This document shows, piece after piece, positions 9,201-13,151 of a stretch of DNA of 14,847 bases. The notes below the pieces were generated by a model, which did no database searches, was not told the DNA's origin, and was given only the letters and a program-made list of their open reading frames with translations. Within the stretch, counting starts at the first letter, position 1; each line of letters begins with the position of its first letter. The stretch lies in contig JAOXYC010043342.1 in NCBI GenBank assembly GCA_028565715.1, forward strand, positions 1 to 14,847, in the 5' to 3' direction. This DNA is from Phoronis pallida. Taxonomy: Eukaryota > Phoronida > Phoronidae. Both the position numbers and the translations under genes were made by a program.

Positions 9201-12200
9201 ATTGTTAAATCAGTTTGATAATATGATTCTATCTAAATATATGTGTGGAAGGCATCAATGAAAAAAGGGAAGATTGAGTATGACAACCTAGAAACTAATA
9301 AATGTGTGCTTTTACTGGCCGAAAGTGATAAATAATGAACTGATCTGGGATTCAGCTCCGAATTTTTCTGTTTTTTCAATATTTAACATAGAAACTGTTT
9401 CACGAGCATTATAAGTTTATGTACCAAAAATTGGTGATGTTCAATGAAAGGCAAAAAAATACTTATAATAGATGGTTTTGAATTGATTGATTTTTTGAAA
9501 ACACATTTTTGTGTGTGAGTAACAATTGTCTATTTGGACTGTATAGACCCGCCATTGAGCGCATGCGCCTAATTGTGGATACGCGCATAATTGCAGAATT
9601 TGAGTTGAACAATTTTGCAAAAAAAACACATTTTTTCGCATATAGGCGAATGTGCTCAACGGCAGGGCTATACAGTAGTGCTAAATAGTCAGTCTTTACC
9701 CTCATCGGTTATTGATCTGACAGTGCGAGTCATTTTGTTTTGTGTGCTGGTTAAATCAATTCACAACAAATCAACATACCTGGACTAGTATTTCTTGAGT
9801 GCACAATATGATGAAATCAATGGTAAATAAGCAGGTGAAAACAAACTCAACCCTGAAAAACAATAAATATCATTATTTAAAAGGTGTACAGAAAAGCACC
9901 ATCTTTCTAAATAAAATCAAAACTCTAACACGTTCCATTTTGGAAAAGTAAGCACACGTTCAAGCAGGGGGAAAGATTGCGATGTATTTTAATCACACAC
10001 CTCCAGTTAGAATCAGGTCGAGGGACTGTATCAATCGTAGGGGGTCGTCCGTTTTTTTACCAAAAGTCGAGTAACGTAATCAACATATACTTAGCGATAC
10101 TCGATTATCATGTAGGGAGAACAGACCATTGTTTGAGATGGGCTGTGGGAGAGACTAACCTCCAGTAAACACTTGCATTTTCAATTAGCTATTAAAAATG
10201 TATCTGCTATAATATGACCTCCTGTCACGGTAAATAATGTTATACTATAATCAAGAAATGTTTGTGATTGAATTATCAAACGTAGAATTCTGAATAAACT
10301 CAACATGATCACAATATATCTGTTACCATGGTTCTTGCATTTTAAAAGGGTCAAAACAGAGAACAGTGTGACTGGCTAAATTACAAGCTCGGTTTGTGTG
10401 TTGTAGATGTTAGATCTGAGTGTCAAACATCCTTAATAAAAAGCTTAAAGATACTGTCTCCTCGTTGGTTTCGATCTGGGGTCAAAATTCATATCAACTA
10501 GAAATTGTGTGTATGAGTCCGTAGATGAAGATAACTTACTTGCATCTGCGTAAAAAAATTCAAAAATATCTGTAAGGGGTGATTTGTGATTTGACGCCAG
10601 ATTGGGACAAATGCAGCGAGAGTATCTTTAATAATAAAGCTACTATAAAGCAAACATAATAACCACAAAAACTAACTCACCTTTGCCACTTGGTTTCAGG
10701 TAGAGTCCAGAATGGACGCCAAGTATAAAATACCAGACTTAATACAAGATCTAATATGAGTATTACAATACATATCACTTCTAACACAATCACCCAGGTC
10801 GCAATTCTGAAACAAAAATTAATATCACTTGTATTAAAGAATATATTATACACTAGAAACCAAAACATCTATGTACTTTTATCATTTGTGTTGGAATATG
10901 GCTTGGACACTGAAATCATGAACACCTCACCATTTTGAGATTTTCAGACTAGGTATGTGCGTTATATATTTACTCTTGCAAATATTATCATATGTAATAA
11001 ATCCTAAAGCGGTGCAAGGCCCAGTTACCCAAATACTGACCTCAGCTTAAACATTGGTTTAATCTGATTGTTGCATGGTGTCAAAAGCATCGTTTGACAC
11101 CATAAAATAATCAAAATTTAACCAAAGTTTAAAGCTGAAGTTGTTTTTAAAAGAGTTTCATGAAACTGAGCCCTGAGCATTATCTTAAAATCCCCACCCA
11201 GTTATAATCTCCTACAATTCAAGTGTTTTACTGTGTTTACAAATGATGTTTGTACACATACATTAAGTAAACTTATCAATAAAGGATAAGGTCGTCCAAT
11301 AATAAGCTAATAGAAATACTTTGAATTTGTACATGAAAGCATTTTCTAGTTTGATTGATTTGGTCAACAAACTATATTTATCAATAAGTCTACTAAGAAG
11401 CGACAAAACCAAGCATGTTAAGAACTTTTAAAGTTTTTAAAACAGAACATACTTCAGAGATATCGACTTTTGAAATAAGGAATTTGTTCCTTCGTTTACT
11501 ATCAATTGAGTTTTTCACAGTCACAATATTATATGGTCGGCTGGAAATCAATTTTCAACAAGAAACGTCATAAAATCTCAGATCAATGACAACCCAGGCA
11601 TCAGTTTCAGCAAAGAATTGACATACTGTACACATCCTGGTAAAAGCCCATGGCTTATAAATTGGGAATACTGAAACAATGGGGTTGGGATTATTCACAA
11701 ATGGGCTCGTACAAACCACTTTAGGACAGGTTTCAAAACTGAGATTTTTCAAAACAGGGGCAGGCTTGTACCGAACAGTGGGCTTATACCAGGGAGTGTG
11801 CCGTAGCGTTATTTTTTAAGATCAGAAGATGTTACTGATAACAAAAAAGAGGAATAAAATCAGTATTTTCAAGTCTTACTGGCCAGGTAGAATGTCTTTA
11901 TGAGGAGATTCCCAGAGTGGTAGAACACTAAATAACACAATAAATACTGCCACCAGCCGTCGCCACCATTTGTTGTCTATTATGTAGAAACATCTGAAAA
12001 ATAAAAGAAACACTATGTAACAAAACAACAGGTAATTTTTATCATTCACTAGTGACACGAAGGATTATGTATCAGTAGTAAAATTTAAAAAAAATATACC
12101 AAAAGTTCGCTATCTTTTATATTTCAAGCATAATACAATTGATATTTTACGTGTAAATATTTATCGTTGTTAGGGGACATGTTAAATACGAAATGTACAC

Positions 12201-13151
12201 AAAATATATATTTGCACTTTATTTTATGTAATTTACACGTAATAGAAATTGATTTTCTAAGAGTTGTGGGTATTCAAGCAGAAATTATATCTTATCCTTT
12301 ATTCTATCAGTGTCATGTTTATCAAGCCCAGTGAGACTTTGGTAGCAAAAAGATACAATTAATGTTTTTAAAAGTAAACAATTATACCAATACTTACAAC
12401 TGCTATAAATTACTGAAAAGTGATAGATGCACTGTCTGTAAGATATCGCTATCTTAGCTATCTTTCAGGACACTATTGAGATAAATATCTCAGTGTGGGG
12501 TATATTTGATATAGGAAGCAATAAACATGTTAAGGAGTAAACCAACTTTAAATGTCAAGTGATACTCACTTCTGTGGAAACGATGGCTTGAATATGGCCC
12601 TGGCTTTTCCATGAGCTCCCCTGATATAAAAACAAGATTTTACTGAATGAACTTTTTACAACTATTACATACAGTAAATTGCAAAGAAAAACAGACAGAA
12701 GTATGGCAGAAATAACTAGTCCATTGTTTACAATAGATACATCATTTGTATGCCATACTTCTGTCTGTTTTTATTTGCAATTCACTCATAAAAAAGGTGT
12801 ACACTATTTGTGTAGAATCCTCATTCGGAAATAAAAAAACACTCTTCATTAACCAAGTCACTAAATAAAGTTATAGCTCACCATACATCTTTTCATATAT
12901 TGAACATAGATGTATTTGGCTGATTTTTTGAAATTTAATAGATCCTGATAACAGCGTTTTTTCAAAAAAGCATGAATGCAAACTAATCTATCTTAGATCT
13001 TCTTCTGCATTTTTGTAAAATACATTTTTCATCAAAAGGATCAATGGTCTCCTTACCTTCCCCGCAGTGCATCGTCAATGTGTGCGGCTGCTAGGACCAG
13101 CTCTCTCTGCTCAGCTTTAATCTCTTGTAATTTCTCGGCCAATTCATCATT
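296..13151 (-). CDS. TPCN: Two-pore channel (TPC family), 20 exons assembled, 5' end missing
   Basis: This is the span of a multi-exon gene for a two-pore cation channel. In animals these sit in endosome/lysosome membranes and pass Na+ and/or Ca2+ under control of PI(3,5)P2, NAADP or voltage. Twenty exons join in phase to 793 codons (822 if the last exon reads to the TAA at 296-298). The order is N-terminal helix, six-helix repeat I, EF-hand linker, six-helix repeat II, basic tail. Diagnostic matches are the pore I segment LFVLLTTENYPEFMMPAF, the IS6 end LLAIIVDNYW, pore II STSNWHEIM and the IIS6 end NLFVAIAIEAF. The pore II exon pair gives exactly the 21-residue spacing from the F of the NFD-like motif to the filter W that I recall for TPC1. 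I cannot tell whether it is TPC1, TPC2, TPC3 or a separate invertebrate branch. The first codons were not found. Confidence 0.9.
386..475 (-). CDS. TPC exon: basic C-tail with RRRSIS motif (3' limit uncertain)
   Basis: The exon follows the acceptor TTATTTGTAG in phase 0 and encodes TEQNEERHDRLSARRRSISR, then HSRGSTPERL. The RRRSIS motif echoes RRRSMS of the preceding exon, which supports both. A donor CTG|GTAAAC ends it at 386 after 30 codons. Alternatively the frame reads on for 29 codons, rich in Cys and hydrophobic residues, to TAA at 296-298, making this the terminal exon. Confidence 0.72.
476..1766 (-). other. Last recognised intron
   Basis: This is the longest recognised intron, at 1291 bases. 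It contains the foldback at 1091-1171. Small open frames on both strands here have no recognisable domains or splice support. Confidence 0.65.
1091..1171. repeat. Foldback (MITE-like) element
   Basis: The inverted arms are about 39 bases, at 1091-1129 and 1132-1171. Both start ATGTGGTCCCT at the outside and reach TTATTCAG-CAATG at the centre, with small mismatches between. There is almost no loop. The ends show no certain duplication. Confidence 0.8.
1767..1874 (-). CDS. TPC exon: basic C-tail with RRRSMS motif
   Basis: The 108-base exon is 36 whole codons, with acceptor CACATTGTAG and donor CAG|GTAGCT. It encodes DKRHQQRRPSLAVINLERRR, then SMSVAPISPGQLALLQ. RRPS and RRRS are consensus sites for basophilic kinases such as PKA. 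If the donor is skipped, the frame runs to a stop at 1527-1529, adding hydrophobic, unlikely sequence. Composition is clearly higher in GC than the flanking introns. Confidence 0.78.
1875..2393 (-). other. Intron in C-tail
   Basis: These 519 bases are strongly AT-rich. I see no repeat element, RNA gene or coding segment. Confidence 0.65.
2394..2459 (-). CDS. TPC exon: C-terminal tail, short
   Basis: The 66-base exon is 22 whole codons, with acceptor CTATTTTCAG and donor AGG|GTAAGT. It encodes KEDKTFAQSAKKFFSNVLAS followed by SR. It is a lysine-rich cytosolic helix. Family similarity is low, so support comes from both splice sites, phase 0 on both sides and an open frame. Confidence 0.82.
2460..2777 (-). 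other. Intron in C-tail
   Basis: This 318-base AT-rich intron contains a small palindrome (ATTATCAAGTTTTGATAAT) near 2518-2536 and nothing else. Confidence 0.65.
2778..2871 (-). CDS. TPC exon: IIS6 end and proximal C-tail
   Basis: The 94-base exon has acceptor CTTTTTCAG and donor GAG|GTATAC, split 1 + 93. The split codon AA|T restores Asn, giving N-LFVAIAIEAF, then NKLAATGDELNTTLLETQQL. This matches the NLFLALILENF end of IIS6 in TPC2, including the Asn. A polar helix follows. Confidence 0.93.
2872..3359 (-). other. Intron within IIS6
   Basis: This 488-base intron has no recognisable repeat or gene. A GATTAGCTCAG string near 3200 resembles a tRNA A box but has no matching B box. Confidence 0.65.
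3360..3500 (-). CDS. TPC exon: repeat II pore helix, filter and S6 start
   Basis: The 141-base exon has acceptor GCTTTTCAG and donor AA|GTGAGT, split 1 + 138 + 2. It encodes CSLLVVFQMLSTSNWHEIMN, then ATMLSVSDWAFLYFLSCYLI and INMVFL. It aligns without gaps to the FVTLFELTVVNNW pore of TPC1. The filter is T-S-N in place of V-N-N, before the conserved Trp. An NAT sequon follows the filter. Confidence 0.94.
3501..3945 (-). other. Intron within pore II
   Basis: This 445-base intron contains a direct repeat and a possible retroelement fragment at 3726-3830. A 10-bp perfect inverted repeat (TAGTAATTTA) lies near 3598-3630. Confidence 0.65.
3726..3830 (-). repeat. Direct repeat with possible retroelement tail
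   Basis: GAGATTTATTAATT occurs at 3726-3739 and again at 3773-3786. On the minus strand the block reads CCTGATGAAGGG, then GAAATGTC, then two AATTAATAAATCTC units. I recall a DGAAGG ... GAAACGTC-type stretch near the 3' end of several non-LTR and Penelope-like elements, so this may be an old tail. The identification is weak. Confidence 0.35.
3946..4056 (-). CDS. TPC exon: IIS5 end and pore II turret
   Basis: The 111-base exon has acceptor TATTGCAG and donor AG|GTTCAT, split 1 + 108 + 2. It encodes YFYAVLGLESFYGNAKSPTY, then SSSHYDYDCGLGFETL. The AVLGLESF segment matches the IVGMEFF end of TPC1 IIS5. The G-F-E-T-L stretch takes the place of the NFDNI start of pore helix II. The donor GTTCAT is weak, but the joined frame gives the exact family spacing. 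Confidence 0.9.
4057..4687 (-). other. Intron in IIS5, with MITE copy A
   Basis: This 631-base intron contains the 190-bp transposon at 4388-4577, which explains the local rise in GC and CpG. I see nothing else. Confidence 0.8.
4379..4586 (-). mobile_element. MITE copy A with perfect 9-bp target-site duplication
   Basis: GGTAAACAC occurs at 4379-4387 and 4578-4586 and flanks exactly 190 bp (4388-4577). The element ends are inverted repeats: TAGACTGAACTCAGCCC on the left, against TAGACTGTACTCCAGCCCC (complement of the right). The interior, read on the minus strand, shares GGTCGAGGGACTGTA, GGGGG and ATATACTTAGCGATACT with the copy at 10008-10157. It has no coding capacity. A 9-bp duplication with TAG-type ends suggests a Mutator-like or Merlin-derived family. 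Confidence 0.9.
4688..4977 (-). CDS. TPC exon: IIS2 end, IIS3, IIS4, start of IIS5
   Basis: This is the largest exon, 290 bases (96 codons plus two), with acceptor TTGCAG and donor GC|GTAAGT. It runs IEVILRIIGMG, then HHLRDQPLEIADIIITFVAI (S3 with E and D), then the S4 region ITVISSFFVMARMGFNSKQT and the S5 start FPVMFDLTILITIIA. S4 keeps a single Arg where TPC1 has several, so voltage sensing by repeat II is probably weak or absent. Confidence 0.93.
4978..5397 (-). other. Intron between IIS2 half exons
   Basis: These 420 bases are AT-rich. I see no repeat, RNA gene or regulatory feature. Confidence 0.7.
5398..5545 (-). CDS. TPC exon: rest of IIS1 and start of IIS2
   Basis: The 148-base exon is split 1 + 147, with donor TTG|GTAAAT. 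It encodes IIQVSLLFIDVVTNITAIIR, then DFSFSWYKMSQEAEFIIQGM and RTAIVFVFL. The acceptor GGTAAG|A is not preceded by a strong pyrimidine tract. It is the only AG I found that keeps frame with the previous exon (AG|A, Arg) and gives an S1 helix of normal length, so the exact start is the least certain junction. Confidence 0.82.
5695..5798 (-). CDS. TPC exon: start of repeat II S1
   Basis: The 104-base exon has acceptor GTGTTTCAG and donor AG|GTAAGT. It is 34 codons plus two bases. It encodes SCCPTCALRLSEQIRKIVQS, then VAFTRVMLVLIIVH. A Cys-rich start (C-C-x-x-C) is followed by an amphipathic stretch and the first half of IIS1. It resembles the AFQYFMYLVVAVN region of TPC1. Confidence 0.88.
5799..6211 (-). 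other. Intron before IIS1 exon
   Basis: This 413-base intron includes the CCAAA microsatellite at about 6020-6065. Small plus-strand open frames here are AT-rich noise. Confidence 0.7.
6020..6065 (+). repeat. CCAAA pentanucleotide microsatellite
   Basis: About eight units of CCAAA, with two units carrying an extra or altered A, run from the end of GTACCAAACC to AACCAATG. It is likely length-variable between individuals. Confidence 0.9.
6212..6352 (-). CDS. TPC exon: linker EF-hand 2
   Basis: The 141-base exon is 47 whole codons, with acceptor TCTTCCAG and donor AAG|GTATAT. It encodes NSDDEIKELIDYVDEDGDGV, then IDTFDWTTRLTDGLNYEFDK and EPTLYTK. DEDGDGVIDTFD is a canonical EF-hand loop: D at positions 1, 3 and 5, G at 6, I at 8, and D instead of E at 12. 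The preceding helix EIKELIDYV fits. This predicts real calcium binding between the two repeats. Confidence 0.93.
6353..6885 (-). other. Intron between EF-hand exons
   Basis: This 533-base intron has an AGTAAGTAAGTAAGTT run near 6508 and a small inverted repeat (GGGTATCAT ... ACCACCC) near 6656. No coding or RNA feature was seen. Confidence 0.65.
6886..7036 (-). CDS. TPC exon: linker EF-hand 1
   Basis: The 151-base exon has acceptor TTTTTCAG and donor CAG|GTAGAA, split 1 + 150. It encodes the post-IS6 helix AFSKKDVKVERKRERAEIIK and then AWNILDPLGSGEINVNDERL, VSLFKHLRPQ. The highly charged helix continues IS6. The loop DPLGSGEINVND has EF-hand spacing (D1, S5, G6, I8, D12) but lacks an acidic third residue, so it may bind calcium weakly. 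Plant TPC1 has an EF-hand pair at this place. Confidence 0.88.
7037..7399 (-). other. Intron before EF-hand exon 1
   Basis: This 363-base intron has a short imperfect inverted repeat at about 7252-7290 (CTCAAAC ... GTTTGAG). Otherwise nothing is recognisable. Confidence 0.65.
7400..7521 (-). CDS. TPC exon: repeat I S6
   Basis: The 122-base exon has acceptor TTTTTCAG and donor TG|GTGAGT. It is 40 codons plus two bases. It encodes EFMMPAFSHASYSFIYFGVF, then LYVGVFFLTAILLAIIVDNY. It continues the pore loop (P-E-F-M-M-P-A-F, cf. PDVMMPSY) and supplies IS6, with the family's LLA-V/I-V-x-D-x-Y/F ending that leads to the cytosolic linker. Confidence 0.95.
7522..7841 (-). other. Intron between pore I and IS6 exons
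   Basis: These 320 bases are AT-rich with no recognisable feature. A plus-strand open frame crossing from the next exon into this intron is a shadow of the coding exon. Confidence 0.7.
7842..7908 (-). CDS. TPC exon: repeat I pore helix and filter
   Basis: The 67-base exon has acceptor AATTTTCAG and donor CCT|GTAAGT, split 1 + 66. It encodes SFDNFGVASLQLFVLLTTEN followed by YP. The SFDNFGVASL and LFVLLTT segments are the TPC pore I signature, cf. LFVLLTTANFPDVM in TPC1. The filter reads T-E-N, where T-A-N is usual. Confidence 0.95.
7909..8304 (-). other. Intron before pore I exon
   Basis: These are 396 bases of AT-rich intron. I see no repeat, RNA gene or other feature. Confidence 0.7.
8305..8447 (-). 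CDS. TPC exon: repeat I S5 and turret
   Basis: The 143-base exon has acceptor TTTCCAG and donor GG|GTAAGG. It is 47 codons plus two bases. The S5 helix reads VFLVIILFIMVFGGMGVHLF, then GQDYHFIG, then the turret CANKTLGANCTENLNDIYT. The turret has two Cys and two N-glycosylation sequons (NKT and NCT), on the lumenal side if the usual topology holds. The GMGVHLF end of S5 matches the FGMLLFA or LGFYLFS pattern of TPCs. Confidence 0.93.
8448..9040 (-). other. Intron between IS4 and IS5 exons
   Basis: This 593-base intron carries the ATTCAATC array at 8650-8844. Otherwise it is plain AT-rich sequence. Confidence 0.75.
8650..8844 (+). repeat. Degenerate tandem array, about 62-bp period, ATTCAATC motif
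   Basis: ATTCAATC occurs at 8650, 8713, 8756, 8775, 8818 and 8837. The steps are 63, 43, 19, 43 and 19 bases. That is a roughly 62-bp unit holding the octamer twice, with the sequence between copies much less conserved. A partial match (ATCAATCC) lies near 8676. Confidence 0.7.
9041..9184 (-). CDS. TPC exon: repeat I S4 and S4-S5 linker
   Basis: The 144-base exon is 48 whole codons, with acceptor TTTTCCAG and donor AAA|GTAAGT. It encodes NNIKNSDGTPVRLVMPFRCL, then RAATFMCKTKNVGHIFDVC and ISIIFKLGK. The S4 carries three Arg (VR, FR, LR). The S4-S5 linker has CKTK where vertebrate TPC1/2 have the basic cluster that binds PI(3,5)P2. Only two Lys remain here, so lipid gating may differ. Confidence 0.9.
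9185..9779 (-). other. Intron between IS3 and IS4 exons
   Basis: This 595-base intron is occupied in its middle by the GC-rich foldback element at about 9517-9705. Two overlapping minus-strand open frames there lie inside the element and are not genes. Confidence 0.75.
9517..9705. mobile_element. MITE with 34-bp terminal inverted repeats
   Basis: The inverted arms 9538-9571 and 9643-9676 match at 29 of 34 positions. Both begin ACTGTATAG and end CGCCTA. The similarity continues outward with gaps (GTCTATTTGG against GACTATTTAG), so the true ends may be near 9517 and 9705. CpG-rich motifs, including the palindrome GCGCATGCGC, stand out from the AT-rich intron. No target-site duplication could be fixed. 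Confidence 0.8.
9780..9852 (-). CDS. TPC exon: repeat I S3 helix
   Basis: The 73-base exon has acceptor TTTTTCAG and donor CAG|GTATGT, split 1 + 72. It encodes VEFVFTCLFTIDFIILC and then TQEILVQ. This short helix with a central Asp corresponds to IS3, where TPCs have a conserved acidic residue. It splices in phase to the S2 exon (Arg codon AG|G) and the S4 exon (phase 0). Confidence 0.9.
9999..10166 (+). mobile_element. MITE copy B with 9-bp target-site duplication
   Basis: A perfect direct repeat, ACCTCCAGT, at 9999-10007 and 10158-10166 flanks a 150-bp insert. The insert begins TAGA and ends ACTA. It shares GGTCGAGGGACTGTA-CAATCG and ATATACTTAGCGATACT with the element at 4388-4577, read on the opposite strand. 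Relative to that copy it lacks about 20 bases near its left end, between two TAGA motifs. A 9-bp duplication fits Mutator-like or Merlin-type transposons. Confidence 0.85.
10445..10631. mobile_element. TTAA-bounded MITE with ~40-bp terminal inverted repeats
   Basis: TTAA stands at 10445-10448 and 10628-10631. Just inside are inverted ends: AGATACTGTCTCCTCG on the left, against AGATACTCTCGCTGC (complement of the right). The match continues with gaps into GATCTGGGGTCAA versus AATCTGGCGTCAA, for about 40 bases. The interior is about 179 bases and has no coding capacity. TTAA duplication is typical of piggyBac and Kolobok transposons, so this is probably a non-autonomous relative of one of those. 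Confidence 0.8.
10681..10806 (-). CDS. TPC exon: repeat I S2 helix
   Basis: The 126-base exon has acceptor TTGTTTCAG and donor AG|GTGAGT, split 1 + 123 + 2. It encodes IATWVIVLEVICIVILILDL and then VLSLVFYTWRPFWTLPETKWQ. The acidic E and D spaced within the helix, followed by a short cytosolic turn with W and K, match the IS2 pattern (VEVLCLLVFAADLSVK-like in TPC2, as I recall). Confidence 0.92.
11016..11173. repeat. Foldback (MITE-like) element
   Basis: The inner arms 11041-11085 and 11093-11140 are near-complementary around a 7-base loop, AGCATCG. Both carry GGTGTCAAA next to the loop and a TCAGCTT-AAAC motif at the base. The match extends outward to GGCCCAGTTACCC on the left, against the complement of the right end, GGGCTCAGTTTCATG. 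That suggests termini near 11016 and 11173. No clear target-site duplication was seen. Confidence 0.8.
11640..11800. repeat. Degenerate repeated motif block
   Basis: Four related motifs occur on the plus strand: GGCTTATAAATT (from 11652), GGCTCGTACAAAC (11704), GGCTTGTACCGAAC (11763) and GGCTTATACCAGG (11780). Their spacing is irregular. The block is more GC-rich than the surrounding intron and looks like a decayed dispersed or tandem repeat. Confidence 0.4.
11880..11993 (-). CDS. TPC exon: repeat I S1 helix
   Basis: The 114-base exon has acceptor TTTTTCAG and donor CA|GTAAGA, split 1 + 111 + 2. It encodes CFYIIDNKWWRRLVAVFIV and then LFSVLPLWESPHKDILPG. A basic WWRR stretch precedes a hydrophobic helix that ends in WESP. 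This is the IS1 pattern of TPCs, where I recall a CESP or IETP motif at the same place. Confidence 0.92.
11994..12569 (-). other. Intron before IS1 exon, with foldback
   Basis: This 576-base intron contains a diverged inverted repeat. The arms at about 12136-12158 and 12231-12252 share TACGTGTAAAT perfectly. The rest is simple AT-rich sequence. Confidence 0.7.
12136..12252. repeat. Diverged foldback element
   Basis: The inverted arms are about 23 bases, at 12136-12158 and 12231-12252. They share an 11-bp identical core, TACGTGTAAAT, and a CAATT end with one gap. The spacer is about 72 bases. I could not define a target-site duplication. It is probably an old MITE. Confidence 0.55.
12570..12620 (-). 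CDS. TPC exon: linker into IS1
   Basis: This is a 51-base exon with acceptor TTATATCAG and donor AA|GTGAGT. The codons are split 1 + 48 + 2, matching both neighbours. It encodes GAHGKARAIFKPSFPQ after a shared Arg, a basic cytosolic stretch that leads into the first membrane helix. It is short and little conserved, so it rests mainly on splice sites and phase. Confidence 0.8.
12621..13056 (-). other. Intron between N-terminal exons
   Basis: This 436-base intron holds a near-perfect inverted repeat (12674-12785), listed separately. I see nothing else in it. Confidence 0.75.
12674..12785. repeat. Near-perfect 35-bp inverted repeat (hairpin)
   Basis: The arms 12674-12708 and 12751-12785 match as inverted copies at 33 of 35 positions, with a 42-base loop. 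The shared arm includes AACAGACAGAAGTATGGCA. The ends differ at the third and thirteenth bases only. A transcript would fold into a long stem on either strand. It is most likely a young foldback/MITE insertion in an intron. A small-RNA precursor is possible but nothing here proves it. Confidence 0.9.
13057..13151 (-). CDS. TPC exon: N-terminal cytosolic helix
   Basis: The 95-base exon follows the acceptor TTTTTCTAG and ends at the donor AG|GTAAGG. It enters in phase 0 and leaves two bases. It encodes NDELAEKLQEIKAEQRELVL and then AAAHIDDALRG. The second part resembles the helix before IS1 in TPC2, where I recall a VVFIEDAIQYRS-type motif. The first part is highly charged and helix-forming, with coiled-coil character. 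An upstream exon must supply the start. Confidence 0.85.

Larger units (their letters stand above)
9853..10680 (-). other. Intron between IS2 and IS3 exons, two transposon insertions
   Basis: This 828-base intron holds two different MITE-like elements. One, at 10008-10157, is bounded by 9-bp duplications. The other, at 10445-10631, is bounded by TTAA. Nothing else is recognisable. Confidence 0.8.
10807..11879 (-). other. Intron between IS1 and IS2 exons
   Basis: This 1073-base intron contains a foldback at 11016-11173. It also has a degenerate repeated stretch at about 11640-11800, where GGCTTATA/GGCTTGTACC-like motifs recur. A 65-codon open frame in that stretch has no recognisable domain, and I treat it as repeat sequence. 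Confidence 0.7.

Noticed and set aside
9441-9705. Two overlapping minus-strand open frames of 72 and 80 codons
   Set aside because: They lie inside an inverted-repeat transposon, have no domain and show no splice or phase link to the channel.
11555-11752. 65-codon minus-strand open frame with Pro and Cys
   Set aside because: It sits in an intron, in a block of degenerate repeats. The exons on both sides join in phase without it.
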